A DNA stretch of 64,000 nucleotides from Luteibacter anthropi (GCF_011759365.1 NZ_JAARLZ010000001.1:62001-126000), one strand, 5' to 3'; positions 1 to 8,573 are shown, numbered from the stretch's first letter. Translations and numbers: made by a program. The notes: generated by a model not told the origin, from the sequence alone.

Positions 1-2
1 TC

Positions 3-542
3 TTCCTGAAGAGCGAGCTGATCTGGGTGCCCCTGCTGGGGCCGGCATGGTGGGCGCTGGATTTTCCGTTCATGAAGCGCCATTCGCGCCAGCAGCTGGA
101 AGCCCGGCCGGAGCTGCGCGGCAAGGACCGCGAGGCCACCCGTAAAGCCTGCGAGAAGTTCAGGCAGGTGCCGGTGGCGATCATGAATTTCACCGAAGGC
201 ACCCGTTTCACTCCCGCCAAGCACGACGCACAGCAATCGCCGTACCGCTACCTGCTGCGCCCCAAGGCGGGCGGCGTTGCCTTCGTCATCGATGCCATGG
301 GCGAGGCTATCCGCGACATCCTCGACGTCACCATCGTGTATCCCGATGGCCCGAGCACGATGATGGACATGATTGCCGGCCGTATCCGCGAGGTGCGCAT
401 CCACGCGCGTCGCCTGCCCATTCCGGCCGCGATGCGTGGCGATTACGAGAACGACACGGCCTTTCGCGAGCGTTTCCAGACGTGGATCAACGATCTGTGG
501 GCCGAGAAGGATGCACGGATTGCGGCGATGCTGGCGAAGTAG
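3..542 (+). CDS. Lysophospholipid acyltransferase, YihG-like (5' end missing)
   Basis: C-terminal 180 codons of a PlsC-superfamily acyltransferase; the frame is open from base 3, so the start and the HX4D catalytic motif lie outside the window. The diagnostic acceptor-binding block is visible as NFTEGTRFTP, which corresponds to the EGTR motif that contacts glycerol-3-phosphate or lysophospholipid. The downstream part (RYLLRPKAGGVAF, then a hydrophobic strand LDVTIVYPD) matches the E. coli YihG type of membrane acyltransferase better than PlsC itself. The expected role is transfer of a fatty acyl chain to a lysophospholipid at the inner membrane. Its 3' end overlaps the convergent AraC gene by 56 bp. 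Confidence 0.8.
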   Translation, partial: FLKSELIWVPLLGPAWWALDFPFMKRHSRQQLEARPELRGKDREATRKACEKFRQVPVAIMNFTEGTRFTPAKHDAQQSPYRYLLRPKAGGVAFVIDAMGEAIRDILDVTIVYPDGPSTMMDMIAGRIREVRIHARRLPIPAAMRGDYENDTAFRERFQTWINDLWAEKDARIAAMLAK

Positions 543-1323
543 GCGTCCTTGCTGCCAGCTGTCCCGGCGTTACCCCAAGGGCCTTGCGGAACATTGCGAT
601 GAAATTGCTGGGCGACGCATAGCCCATCGCATCGGCCACGACAGCTACGGCATCGCCCTGCGCAAGGCGGTCCAGTGCATGCAGCAGCTGCGCCTGCTGG
701 CGCCACTGTGCGAAACCCAGGCCGGTTTCCGCCCGCATGGCACGACGCAATGACCGTTCGGACATGGTCGCCAGCGCGGCCCACTCGTCGAGCACCCGCT
801 CGCGGCCCGGATCTTCGAGTATGGCGTGTGCCACACGCAGCAGGCGCGCATCGCGTGGCATGGGCAGGTTGAGCGATTCGTGCGGTGCGCGGCCGATCTC
901 GTCGCAGATGACCTGTGCGATGTGTTCTTCATCTGCCGCCAGCGGCCGGGCTTTCTCCCAGCTCGCCGCGCGATGGGCCAGGACAGCCAGCACCTCGCTG
1001 ATACCGATCACACACGGTGCCACAGGCAGGCTCGCACAGGCGGCCGGGGCCACGAAGATCGTCCATCCGCTCAGGGCGCCCGTAACGCGAACCTGATGGC
1101 GCACACCAGGAGGAATCCAGCCAGCACGATGCGGTGGAAGCAACCATGTGCCCTCTTCCGCCTGCACATGGATCAGCCCGGTCTCGACGCAGAGCAACTG
1201 GCCGCGGTGATGGGCATGCCAGTCGTATTCGCGCGTACCCAGGCGATATTCGTTGTCCGCCGACGCATCGCCTGCGATGACGATCAGCGAAGGACCATCG
1301 ACACGTTCACTGTGATCCGTCAT
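487..1323 (-). CDS. AraC-family transcriptional regulator
   Basis: The protein has 278 residues with an N-terminal cupin-like sensor segment (HAHHRGQLLCVETG, then PPHRAGWIPPGVRHQV, the His-containing AraC_binding pattern) and a C-terminal double helix-turn-helix (LDEWAALATMSERSLRRAMRAETG and VADAMGYASPSNFIAMFRKALG). The start ATG at 1323 is preferred over an in-frame ATG at 1401 because AGGG lies 7-8 bases upstream and the longer form would run into the divergent gene. It is divergent from the FAD monooxygenase at 1427, so control of that gene is likely by position. The ligand is unknown. Confidence 0.88.
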   Translation of the reverse strand: MTDHSERVDGPSLIVIAGDASADNEYRLGTREYDWHAHHRGQLLCVETGLIHVQAEEGTWLLPPHRAGWIPPGVRHQVRVTGALSGWTIFVAPAACASLPVAPCVIGISEVLAVLAHRAASWEKARPLAADEEHIAQVICDEIGRAPHESLNLPMPRDARLLRVAHAILEDPGRERVLDEWAALATMSERSLRRAMRAETGLGFAQWRQQAQLLHALDRLAQGDAVAVVADAMGYASPSNFIAMFRKALGVTPGQLAARTPTSPASPQSVHPSRPTDR

Positions 1324-1426
1324 CGCGCACCCTGGCCGGTTTCCAACAGTTGTCGTCCGCGCTTCGTTACCGCCGCGCGCGACTGCCATGTCACCGTTCA
1401 CGCCTCATTTCACGGAACCGCTGTGC

Positions 1427-2563
1427 ATGAACGATGCATTCCACGTTGCCATCGTAGGCGCCGGACCTGGCGGGCTTTGCCTCGCCCAGGCGCTGACCCG
1501 GGCAGGTATCCGCTGCGACGTCTACGAGCGTGATGGTTCGGCGAACGAACGGACGCAAGGATATCGCATCAGGATCGATGCAGCGGGGCAGCGTGCGCTG
1601 GCGAAGTCCCTGACACCTGCCATGGACCATGCGCTTCGCCTCACGGCATCGCTGGCCACGTCGCCCGGGCAGATACTGGACACGCAGTTACAGCCCATAA
1701 ATGCACAGCGGCCGGATAGCTGGCAGGACGACGAGGAACAAAGCGATCTCGGTATCCACCGGCAGAGCCTGCGCGAGGTACTCATGACCGGCATCCGCGA
1801 CAGGGTGCATTTCGGGCACGCTTTCGCTGGATACGACACGCTGGATGATGGGCGTGTGCGTGTCGCCTTTGACAACACCACGAGCGTGACGACCGATGTA
1901 CTCGTCGGCGCCGACGGCGTGCATTCGCGTGTGCGGACGATGCTCGCCCCTGAGGCAACGCCAACGCTTACGGATGCCGTCTGTCTCTACGGCAGATCCA
2001 CCCCCCATGCGCACGAGGCCCTCATGGATGGCACTCGCATCATCCTCGCCCAGGATTGCGCGGCGATCATCGAAGCCATGCGCTTTCGCCATGACCTGCC
2101 CGATACCGTGTCGCCGGTGGACGATTATCTCTACTGGGCCTTGCTCACCACGCGCGAACGCCTGGACCTGTCCGCCGCACTGGCAGGCGACGTACCTGTG
2201 GCCATCGAACGAATCACGCATGCATGGCATCCCACCCTCCGCAGCGTGATGTGCGGTAGCGGGCCGTCGGATATCGCCATCGCACCGGTACGCACGGGCC
2301 GTACCGACGTCCGCTGGAAACGGGGGCGGGCAACCCTGCTCGGCGATGCCATCCATGCCATGAGCCCTGCGGGCGGACGGGGCGCGAACATGGCGCTGGA
2401 AGATGCAGTCGCCCTGGCCGCATGCCTTGCCGGTGCACCGGCGAACCCTTATGGGCTTACCCATGCCCTGGATCGCTACGAGGCGGAGATGAGGCGCAGG
2501 GCGGATGAGGCGATCGCTGTGTCGGTGGCCGGCATGGACAGGCTGCTGGGCAAGACCACCTGA
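1427..2563 (+). CDS. FAD-dependent monooxygenase (TetX/PHBH-fold)
   Basis: Group A flavoprotein monooxygenase of 378 residues. The N-terminal dinucleotide fold starts at once (VAIVGAGPGGLCLAQAL, GxGxxG, followed by the acidic strand end VYERD). The middle DG motif is seen as VLVGADGVHSRVR, and the FAD ribityl-binding GD motif as LLGDAIHAMSPAGGRGANMA followed by LEDA. The class hydroxylates small aromatic or antibiotic-like substrates using NAD(P)H and oxygen; the substrate here cannot be told. I chose ATG 1427 because the fold begins 5 residues later; ATG 1388 is in frame but adds a tail without a ribosome site. It is divergent from an AraC regulator. Confidence 0.87.
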   Translation: MNDAFHVAIVGAGPGGLCLAQALTRAGIRCDVYERDGSANERTQGYRIRIDAAGQRALAKSLTPAMDHALRLTASLATSPGQILDTQLQPINAQRPDSWQDDEEQSDLGIHRQSLREVLMTGIRDRVHFGHAFAGYDTLDDGRVRVAFDNTTSVTTDVLVGADGVHSRVRTMLAPEATPTLTDAVCLYGRSTPHAHEALMDGTRIILAQDCAAIIEAMRFRHDLPDTVSPVDDYLYWALLTTRERLDLSAALAGDVPVAIERITHAWHPTLRSVMCGSGPSDIAIAPVRTGRTDVRWKRGRATLLGDAIHAMSPAGGRGANMALEDAVALAACLAGAPANPYGLTHALDRYEAEMRRRADEAIAVSVAGMDRLLGKTT

Positions 2564-2621
2564 TCACGCGACACCGTGCCGCAGCGGCCCGGATGTCGTT
2601 CGTGCCATCATCCCTTGACCC

Positions 2622-3023
2622 ATGTCCAGGGTTTTACAAAGGGGCGCCCGGGTGCGTCGTGGCATGACAGGCAAACGCGGCTGGCTGTGGATGGCGCTCG
2701 TCGCCGTCTGGCTGACCGTGCTCGCCCCGACGGTCTCGCGGACCGCCGCAGCGGCGTTTGCCCTGCCCGACTTGGGTGCCTGGTGCGAGCCGGTGGGCCA
2801 TCATCACGAGGATGGTGCTGCCGCGCATACGGACGAAGACGCCGCCTGCGGTTACTGCACCCTGTTTGCCAGCACACCGACGCTGGGCGGCGGCGCGTTC
2901 GTCGCCGGGGTGCCCTTCATCGCCGGCCCGGTGGAAACCGCCGGCCCCCCGTTGCCACGCGCCGTCACCGCCAGCTTCTTTCCGACCCATCCCCGGGGAC
3001 CGCCCGTCGTCGTGACTGCCTGA
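2622..3023 (+). CDS. DUF2946 family membrane/periplasmic protein
   Basis: Small protein (133 residues from ATG 2622; ATG 2664 is an equally possible start giving 119). It has one hydrophobic segment (WMALVAVWLTVLAPTVS), a His/Asp-rich stretch (GHHHEDGAAAHTDEDA) and then ACGYCTLFA, the CxYC block typical of DUF2946. These proteins often precede TonB-dependent copper or other metal receptors, and the next gene, 42 bp downstream on the same strand, is such a receptor. A metal-related role is inferred from this pairing and the His-rich stretch; it has not been shown by the sequence alone. Confidence 0.72.
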   Translation: MSRVLQRGARVRRGMTGKRGWLWMALVAVWLTVLAPTVSRTAAAAFALPDLGAWCEPVGHHHEDGAAAHTDEDAACGYCTLFASTPTLGGGAFVAGVPFIAGPVETAGPPLPRAVTASFFPTHPRGPPVVVTA

Positions 3024-3065
3024 TCGCTACCGATCCGCCGCCCGACCACTTCCCGGACCCCAGTC

Positions 3066-5363
3066 ATGACCATCCTCGCCCACGATGGCCGCGCGCTTGC
3101 GCGCGCCATTGCCTGCGCCCTTTGCACCACGACGTTTGCACTTCATGCGGCAGATGCGCCCGATACACCCCAGAACGCGACGAACCTGCGCGAGGTGAGG
3201 GTTTCCGCCGCCAGGCAGGACCGTGCCATCGATCCGGACATGCCTGCCGCCGTTGAAACCATCACGGCCGACAAGCTCGACCGGCTCAATGCCGTGAACG
3301 CCGAAGACGCATTGAAATACCTACCGGCCTTCGGCATCCGCAAGCGCTTCATCGGTGACGAGAACGCCACGTTCTCCGTACGCGGCACCAGCAACCAGCA
3401 AAGCGCGCGCGGCCTGGTGTATCTCGATGGCCTGCTGCTCTCCAACCTGCTGGGCAACAGCTGGTCGAATCCGCCGCGCTGGTCGATGACCTTTCCGGAC
3501 AACCTGGCTCGCGTGGACGTGATCTACGGCGCCTATTCCGCGCTGTATCCAGGTAATTCCATCGGCGCCACGGTGGTGATGAGCACCCGCATGCCCGACA
3601 CGCTGGAAGCCACGGGCGAGGTGCAGGCCTTTACGCAACACGTGGACAGCTACGGGCTGAACCGTAACTACGGAGGCAGCCGGCAGAGTGCAACCTTCGG
3701 CGACCGCGTGGGACGCGTTGCCTTCCTCATCGGCGTATCGCACCTGCAATCGAACGGACAACCGCTGGTCTACGCCACACAAAACCTCTCGACGCGTCAA
3801 GGGACGCTGACTCCCGTCACCGGCGCCATCGGCGACACGGGCGCGAACGGCTTGCCGCGCCAGGTCGTGGGGATCAACAGCGAAGGGCAGGAAGCCACCA
3901 GCCAGGACGAAGCCCACCTGCGCCTGACCTACGATTTCACGCCGGAACTGACCGGTGGCGTGACCGCCGGATACTGGAGCCAGGATCTCTCGCATCGCAC
4001 CGACACCTTCCTTCGCGATGCCGCCGGACAACCCGTATGGTCCGGCCCGGTAAGCATCGGCGGCCGCACGTATACGCTGCCTGCCAACTTCTTTGCACCG
4101 AGCACGCGCCAGAGCCGCAATTATCTCTATGGGGTGTCCCTGGGCACGCATCGCGATACCGGCTGGAATATCGAGGGCAATGCCTCCTACTTCGACATGG
4201 ACCGCAACCGCGACCGTGTCGCCTCGGCATTCACCGACAACGGCCCCGGCCTGCTCACCGCGGGCGACGGCAGCCGCTGGCGCACGTTCGACCTGCGGGC
4301 GAGCCACACGCCCGATACGCAGGGGCCGAACACGCATACGGTAAGTTTCGGTTACCACTACGACGGCTATCTGCTGCGCACCGGTAACTACGCGCTGGCG
4401 CAGTGGCGCGATGGCGGCAGCGGCGCCTTCACGGGAGGTAATGGTGGCAGCACACAGACACAGGCGATGTACCTGCAGGATGCCTGGCAACTGGACGAGC
4501 GCTGGCGGCTGGTGGCCGGGGCCCGCTACGAACAATGGCGTGCCTTCGGGGGTACGCGTTCCACCGCCACTGCCAGCACGGGTTATCCGGAGCGCAAGGA
4601 ATCGCATACCTCGCCCAAGCTATCGCTGAGTTACGCCGCTACCGATTCGCTGACCCTTCGTCTGTCCGGCGCGCGGGCCTATCGCTTCCCCACGGTGAGT
4701 GAGTTGTTCCAGGGAACGTTCAACGGTATCTCGCTTATCAACAACAACCCCTACCTGAAGCCCGAGAACGACCTGTCCCGCGAACTCTCTGCACAGTGGT
4801 ATCGAGGCAATAGCGTGACGCGCTTCACCCTGTTCCGCAGCGATACCCGCAATACACTGTTCAGCCAGACCGATACCACCGTCTTCCCCAACGTGACCAA
4901 CGTGCAGAACGTTTCGCTGGTGCGCACCCGGGGCGCGGAAGCCAGCTACGATGGCACGGGTGTGTTCTGGCCGTGGCTCGATCTGACGGCGAATGCCGCC
5001 TATACGCAGGCCACCACGGTGCGCAATCCGCAGAACCCGGCCTCGATAGGCAAGCAGTTCTATCGTATCCCCCGCTGGCGCGCGAACATCGTGGCCACCT
5101 GGCATGCCAGTGAGCGAGTCGGCCTCACGCTGGCCGGACGCTACTCCGGCAGGCAGTACAACACGCTGGACCACAGTGATATCAACCCGGATACCTTCGG
5201 AGGCGCCAGTGATTTCCTCACCTTCGATGCCAAGCTGAACTGGAAGATCAGCGAGCACGTCGAACTGGGTGCCGGTGTCGACAACCTCACTAACCGCCGT
5301 TATTACGTCTATTACCCGTATCCATCGCGGACTTACCTGATGGAAGCGAAGTTCCGGCTCTAG
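3066..5363 (+). CDS. TonB-dependent outer-membrane receptor
   Basis: 765 residues with a signal peptide ending near ALHAADA. A plug domain follows: LREVRVSAARQDR, AVETITADKLDRLNAVNAEDALKYLPAF, and the ATFSVRGTSNQQSARGLVYLDG plug motif. A long 22-strand-type barrel ends in an aromatic C-terminus (YLMEAKFRL), the usual barrel assembly signal. It imports a bound substrate using TonB-ExbBD energy. The preceding DUF2946 gene points to a metal or metallophore substrate. The gene converges on and overlaps the lanthipeptide synthetase by 4 bp, so a link to that peptide is possible but is only positional. Confidence 0.88.
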   Translation: MTILAHDGRALARAIACALCTTTFALHAADAPDTPQNATNLREVRVSAARQDRAIDPDMPAAVETITADKLDRLNAVNAEDALKYLPAFGIRKRFIGDENATFSVRGTSNQQSARGLVYLDGLLLSNLLGNSWSNPPRWSMTFPDNLARVDVIYGAYSALYPGNSIGATVVMSTRMPDTLEATGEVQAFTQHVDSYGLNRNYGGSRQSATFGDRVGRVAFLIGVSHLQSNGQPLVYATQNLSTRQGTLTPVTGAIGDTGANGLPRQVVGINSEGQEATSQDEAHLRLTYDFTPELTGGVTAGYWSQDLSHRTDTFLRDAAGQPVWSGPVSIGGRTYTLPANFFAPSTRQSRNYLYGVSLGTHRDTGWNIEGNASYFDMDRNRDRVASAFTDNGPGLLTAGDGSRWRTFDLRASHTPDTQGPNTHTVSFGYHYDGYLLRTGNYALAQWRDGGSGAFTGGNGGSTQTQAMYLQDAWQLDERWRLVAGARYEQWRAFGGTRSTATASTGYPERKESHTSPKLSLSYAATDSLTLRLSGARAYRFPTVSELFQGTFNGISLINNNPYLKPENDLSRELSAQWYRGNSVTRFTLFRSDTRNTLFSQTDTTVFPNVTNVQNVSLVRTRGAEASYDGTGVFWPWLDLTANAAYTQATTVRNPQNPASIGKQFYRIPRWRANIVATWHASERVGLTLAGRYSGRQYNTLDHSDINPDTFGGASDFLTFDAKLNWKISEHVELGAGVDNLTNRRYYVYYPYPSRTYLMEAKFRL

Positions 5364-8086
5364 GCGGCTGCCAGCCTGCGGGCACCGGCCATGGCCGGCA
5401 GGTGCTCGTCGAGCATGAACGATGCAAGGCCACCATGCCTGAAGCGATGGAAGAATTTCGCCACGCCCGCACTGCCCGTGGCGAAATCGCAGCTGAGCCG
5501 CAGCAGGCGCGCGCCCGGGACAGCCAGCCCGTCAGGCCTGCGCACGAGGAACGGCTCGATGCCATTGGCGAGCTTGCGGGCTTCACGCAGATAGATATCC
5601 GAACGCTCGGGGAAGAAGGCCGCCAGGTCCAGAAGGGTTTCACCGATACCGGCGAGTCCCTCGAAAAGGCCGGGATGGATGGCGTGGTGCCGGAACAGGT
5701 CCGCTTCCGCCGTGAGCACCATGTCCTGATAGCACTGCTCGCCCGTGACCGCGTACATGCGCGCCAGGACGGCAACGATGCCAGCGGTACCATGCGCAAG
5801 ATAGGGCTGGGTTACCGGGCGCCCCAGGGCTACGGGCCAGGTAGGGTCACCGTCGGGATTCAGGCGACGCTGGGCGAAGTCGAAAGCAACCGCTGCCTGT
5901 GCTGCCGTCATGAATTCCTGATCACCGGTTGCGACATGCAGATGCATGAGGAACAAGGCGATACCCGAGGCCCCACGTGCCAGTCCCACCGGCTGCTGCT
6001 CACCCGCAGGCCAGTACATGCCCTGTTCGTTCCTTATTGCCGCTTGCAGTAACGCGCTTCCAGCTTGCCTTGCCTCGTCAAGGAAGGCAGCGTGCGAAGT
6101 CGCATGCCAGGCCTTGATGCGACCCAACCCCCATCCCGCAAGCCCGTCGTGCAACCCATAATCGCCCCATGAGGCAGGCGCTCGCGTCGACATGCTATCC
6201 ATCAAGGTGTCGGCGAGTGCCCGTTCACCCAGCTCATACAGGACCCAGGCAATACCCGTGTCGCCGGCCATCAGGCTGGCGCCACGATCGCGAGCCTGCG
6301 AGACTCCATCGATCAGGTAGTTCTGCCACTCCACCGGCGTGTTTTCTGAAATCTCCCGGCAGGCATGAATCACACCCGCCGCTCCATGAGCGATGCCCCA
6401 GGGATGGGTCTCGAAAACGCCGATGTCGGCGGGCACGAATCGATCAGGCCGGGCTTCAGCGGCGCGTGCGCCGATGAAACGAAGCAGTTCGGATGTCGGA
6501 TCGCAAACCGGAGGATACTCAACGCTGCGATGAGGTACCGGCAGGTTGCCATCGTCCATCTGCAGGACGGCTTCCCGCAAACGAACCATGGCATCTTGCG
6601 GGCGCGGCCGCCTCGCTGCGTTCACGGCGGTCAGATCGGCTACAAGGTCGACCAGTGCGGCGGGATACCCCATGTCACGCACCATCATCACCACGAAGCG
6701 TGATGCTGCGCCGGTATCCAGGTACATCATGGCGTTTACCGGGATCACCGCGGCCAGGAGGTTGGCGCCGAATGCATAGTAGTCTTCGGACATCGCTGAC
6801 GCGAGGTCCGTGCGCTGCGGTGACACCGACGCAAAGCCGGGCGTGCGCAAATCGACCGGCTCGTCCATGCCGTGTTCGATCGACGCTTCAAGATCAATGA
6901 ATCGTACCCCGCCTCCTGCATCGACGATGCAGTTTTCAGAGGACAGGTCGCCGATGGAAATACCCTCGGCATGTACCTTCGCCATCGCTTCTGCCAGATG
7001 AGTGAACACCTTGCAGATCTCGTGCAGGTACTCGGTGACATCGGCGCGGGTTGCGCGGCACTTCAGCCATGGATACCTCTTTACCAGCCAGCTGCGCAGG
7101 GTGTCACCCTCCAGGTAGTCCTCCACCAGAAAAGTGTGCTCCCAGTCCCGGAAGTGGGCGTAGGGTTGCGGCGCCACATCCAGGGAGGCCAGTCGGCGAA
7201 GCAACCGGAACTCCTTGCGTAGGGTTGCCGTCGCACCTGTGCCTTCACCGACGTAAGGCCGCGCCTCCTTGACGACCACGCGCTTGCCGCTGTGCAGATC
7301 GTCCGCAAGGTAAATACCGCCGGCGGCAGAAAAGGCCAATGCCTTGTGAACGCGGAATCGACCGCCGCCAATGGCAATCTCAGCGGTCGAGGCTCCCGAA
7401 GGGTCTTCGCCAAAGGGGTCTTTCAGCCAGTCCGGTAGCCAGTAACAGGGGGCCCGCGCGTCGAGCAATTTACTACCGTCGGGTGCCGTGAGCAGCCACT
7501 CCCGGCGCGCGTCAGCGCGAATGCGAAAGTCCGAGCGAATGCCGCCATAGCGATAATGCAGTACACGCGAATCCCGATACCCTCGATCCGTGAGCACGCA
7601 AGGGCCTACGTAACCCGATAGTGACGAGTACAGGTCTTCCATGACGCTACGAAATTCGTGCACGTCGCAGGGATAGATCGTGATGAACTTGCCCGAGGCC
7701 GAGCGCGAGCAGCGCTTGCCGTTGATGACCCGCAGGAAACGCAGGTCCGCAGCGAACTTGAAGGCAACGCCACGCTCCACGAGCAGGGCGGTCACGATGG
7801 ACAGGACAATCCGTGAGGTGGCCTCTACCGAGGACACGTGGATTTTCCATCCTTGCGCAGGAAGGACGATGCCCTCGGGCCGGCAATGCATCCAGATACC
7901 GGAACGTTCAAGCTCCCAGCGCCGGACGCGCATCACGGGAACAGTGCGACGGCGACGGCGGGCGATCTGCGCGCGTACCGGATCGATAAAGTCCTCGTCC
8001 TGTGCCACCCGGTATCCCGGCGCGTCGAAATATTCCCTGTCGACACCTATAAAGGGTGAAAAATCGATGCGCTGCTCCATGACCAT
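5360..8086 (-). CDS. Class III lanthipeptide synthetase (LanKC)
   Basis: 908 residues with the three-part LanKC layout. An N-terminal lyase-like region runs about 1-225. A Ser/Thr kinase domain (about 235-510) has a glycine loop at 251-257 (AFSAAGG), Lys273 (VVVKEARP), a catalytic loop GDLSSEN with Asp380 and Asn385, and the metal Asp398 in FIDLE. A LanC-like cyclase follows (about 555-908) with repeats such as AHGAAGV, GLHDGLAG, LAHGTAG and CDFATGSAG. The zinc ligands of class I, II and IV cyclases (WC and CHG) are absent, which places it in class III. The enzyme would phosphorylate, eliminate and cyclise Ser/Thr/Cys in the precursor encoded 154 bp upstream. ATG 8080 is an alternative start. 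Overlaps the TonB receptor end by 4 bp. Confidence 0.9.
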   Translation of the reverse strand: MVMEQRIDFSPFIGVDREYFDAPGYRVAQDEDFIDPVRAQIARRRRRTVPVMRVRRWELERSGIWMHCRPEGIVLPAQGWKIHVSSVEATSRIVLSIVTALLVERGVAFKFAADLRFLRVINGKRCSRSASGKFITIYPCDVHEFRSVMEDLYSSLSGYVGPCVLTDRGYRDSRVLHYRYGGIRSDFRIRADARREWLLTAPDGSKLLDARAPCYWLPDWLKDPFGEDPSGASTAEIAIGGGRFRVHKALAFSAAGGIYLADDLHSGKRVVVKEARPYVGEGTGATATLRKEFRLLRRLASLDVAPQPYAHFRDWEHTFLVEDYLEGDTLRSWLVKRYPWLKCRATRADVTEYLHEICKVFTHLAEAMAKVHAEGISIGDLSSENCIVDAGGGVRFIDLEASIEHGMDEPVDLRTPGFASVSPQRTDLASAMSEDYYAFGANLLAAVIPVNAMMYLDTGAASRFVVMMVRDMGYPAALVDLVADLTAVNAARRPRPQDAMVRLREAVLQMDDGNLPVPHRSVEYPPVCDPTSELLRFIGARAAEARPDRFVPADIGVFETHPWGIAHGAAGVIHACREISENTPVEWQNYLIDGVSQARDRGASLMAGDTGIAWVLYELGERALADTLMDSMSTRAPASWGDYGLHDGLAGWGLGRIKAWHATSHAAFLDEARQAGSALLQAAIRNEQGMYWPAGEQQPVGLARGASGIALFLMHLHVATGDQEFMTAAQAAVAFDFAQRRLNPDGDPTWPVALGRPVTQPYLAHGTAGIVAVLARMYAVTGEQCYQDMVLTAEADLFRHHAIHPGLFEGLAGIGETLLDLAAFFPERSDIYLREARKLANGIEPFLVRRPDGLAVPGARLLRLSCDFATGSAGVAKFFHRFRHGGLASFMLDEHLPAMAGARRLAAA

Positions 8087-8111
8087 CCATTTCCGTTTAC
8101 CCCAACACTAC

Positions 8112-8153
8112 CGGCACGTGGAAGAAAGGCCGGACCCCTTCCTCCACGTGCCG
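8112..8153 (-). promoter_or_regulatory. Hairpin between precursor gene and LanKC
   Basis: A perfect 11-bp inverted repeat, CGGCACGTGGA at 8112-8122 and TCCACGTGCCG at 8143-8153, lies between the precursor stop (8240) and the synthetase start (8086). The arms can extend inward with few mismatches. No T-run follows on the minus strand, so it is not a full terminator. In other lanthipeptide operons such stem-loops lower read-through or protect the short upstream mRNA so that precursor exceeds enzyme; the same role is inferred here. Confidence 0.6.
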
Positions 8154-8239
8154 CCTTCCCGGACTCAGACGATATCGATCGACATGACGCTCGCTGATCC
8201 CGGCCTTCCATCACCTGCCCATTCCCTGGACGGGCATGT

Positions 8240-8362
8240 TCAGCATCCCGCGGTGCTGGACGTGCTTCCGATGTTGCTGGTATCGGTGATGAACGCTTGC
8301 TGGGACTCTGGTTCCTTGAGCATCTGCAGTCCCTTCACCAGATCTTCCAATGACTGATTCAT
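8240..8362 (-). CDS. Class III lanthipeptide precursor peptide (LanA), 40 residues
   Basis: Short gene read by eye upstream of LanKC. ATG at 8362 has GGAGGA exactly 8 bases upstream and the stop is TGA 8242-8240. The leader begins MNQSLEDLVKGLQMLKEPES, a predicted amphipathic helix with regularly spaced Leu (5, 8, 12, 15) as in class III leaders. The C-terminus is TSNIGSTSSTAGC, with no Cys elsewhere. Residues Ser33-Thr-Ser-Ser36-Thr-Ala-Gly-Cys40 fit the labionin motif Ser-X2-Ser-X3-Cys; lanthionine from another Ser/Thr is the alternative. Thr26, Thr28, Ser29, Thr34, Ser35 and Thr37 could also be dehydrated. There is no Gly-Gly leader cleavage site, so leader removal needs a separate peptidase. 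Confidence 0.82.
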   Translation of the reverse strand: MNQSLEDLVKGLQMLKEPESQQAFITDTSNIGSTSSTAGC

Positions 8363-8425
8363 GTTCTATGTCCTCCATGTCGATATCGTCCCGTACGCCC
8401 CGTGGGAAGACCGGGGCGTGGGGGA

Positions 8426-8455
8426 AATGTACGTATCGGCGACGTGTAGCGGCAA
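8426..8455 (-). promoter_or_regulatory. Candidate sigma-70 promoter of the precursor gene
   Basis: On the minus strand TTGCCG (8455-8450), an 18-bp spacer and TACATT (8431-8426) match four of six consensus bases each. A start near 8419 would leave a leader of about 57 nt before the strong GGAGGA site. No convincing sigma-54 box was found in the same interval. The match is modest and GC-rich DNA gives such hits by chance. Confidence 0.3.
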
Positions 8456-8536
8456 CGCCCGGGAGGCGAAAATCAGCGGCTTTCGGCCCTTGCGCGTGAC
8501 TTTCTTCGGCACCTGGCCGGAAGCGGTCACGGCGCA

Positions 8537-8572
8537 TGTCCGCGAATGGACACTTCCGTCCGCAAGCGGACG
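8537..8572. promoter_or_regulatory. Two tandem GTCC-N6-GGAC palindromes upstream of the precursor gene
   Basis: Two 16-bp dyads, TGTCC-GCGAAT-GGACA at 8537-8552 and CGTCC-GCAAGC-GGACG at 8557-8572, have centres exactly 20 bp apart, so they lie on one face of the helix. They sit just after the sensor kinase stop and about 180-200 bp upstream of the precursor start, the usual layout for an NtrC-type activator. The activator encoded at 9949-11331 is the obvious candidate ligand; that link is inferred. Confidence 0.6.
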
Positions 8573-8573
8573 C

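Noticed and set aside
5360-6460. Zinc-binding (class IV) cyclase domain
   Set aside because: Cys and His of the WC and CHG motifs are absent, so class III is the better call.
8087-8239. Second lanthipeptide precursor between the first and LanKC
   Set aside because: Minus-strand frames are very short (longest from an ATG is six codons), without ribosome site or Cys-bearing C-terminus.
8463-8520. Sigma-54 promoter upstream of the precursor (GG-N10-GC in AAGGGCCGAAAGCCGCTGA)
   Set aside because: Only the invariant GG and GC match; flanking bases do not fit TGGCACG-N4-TTGCW, and the nearby regulator lacks GAFTGA.
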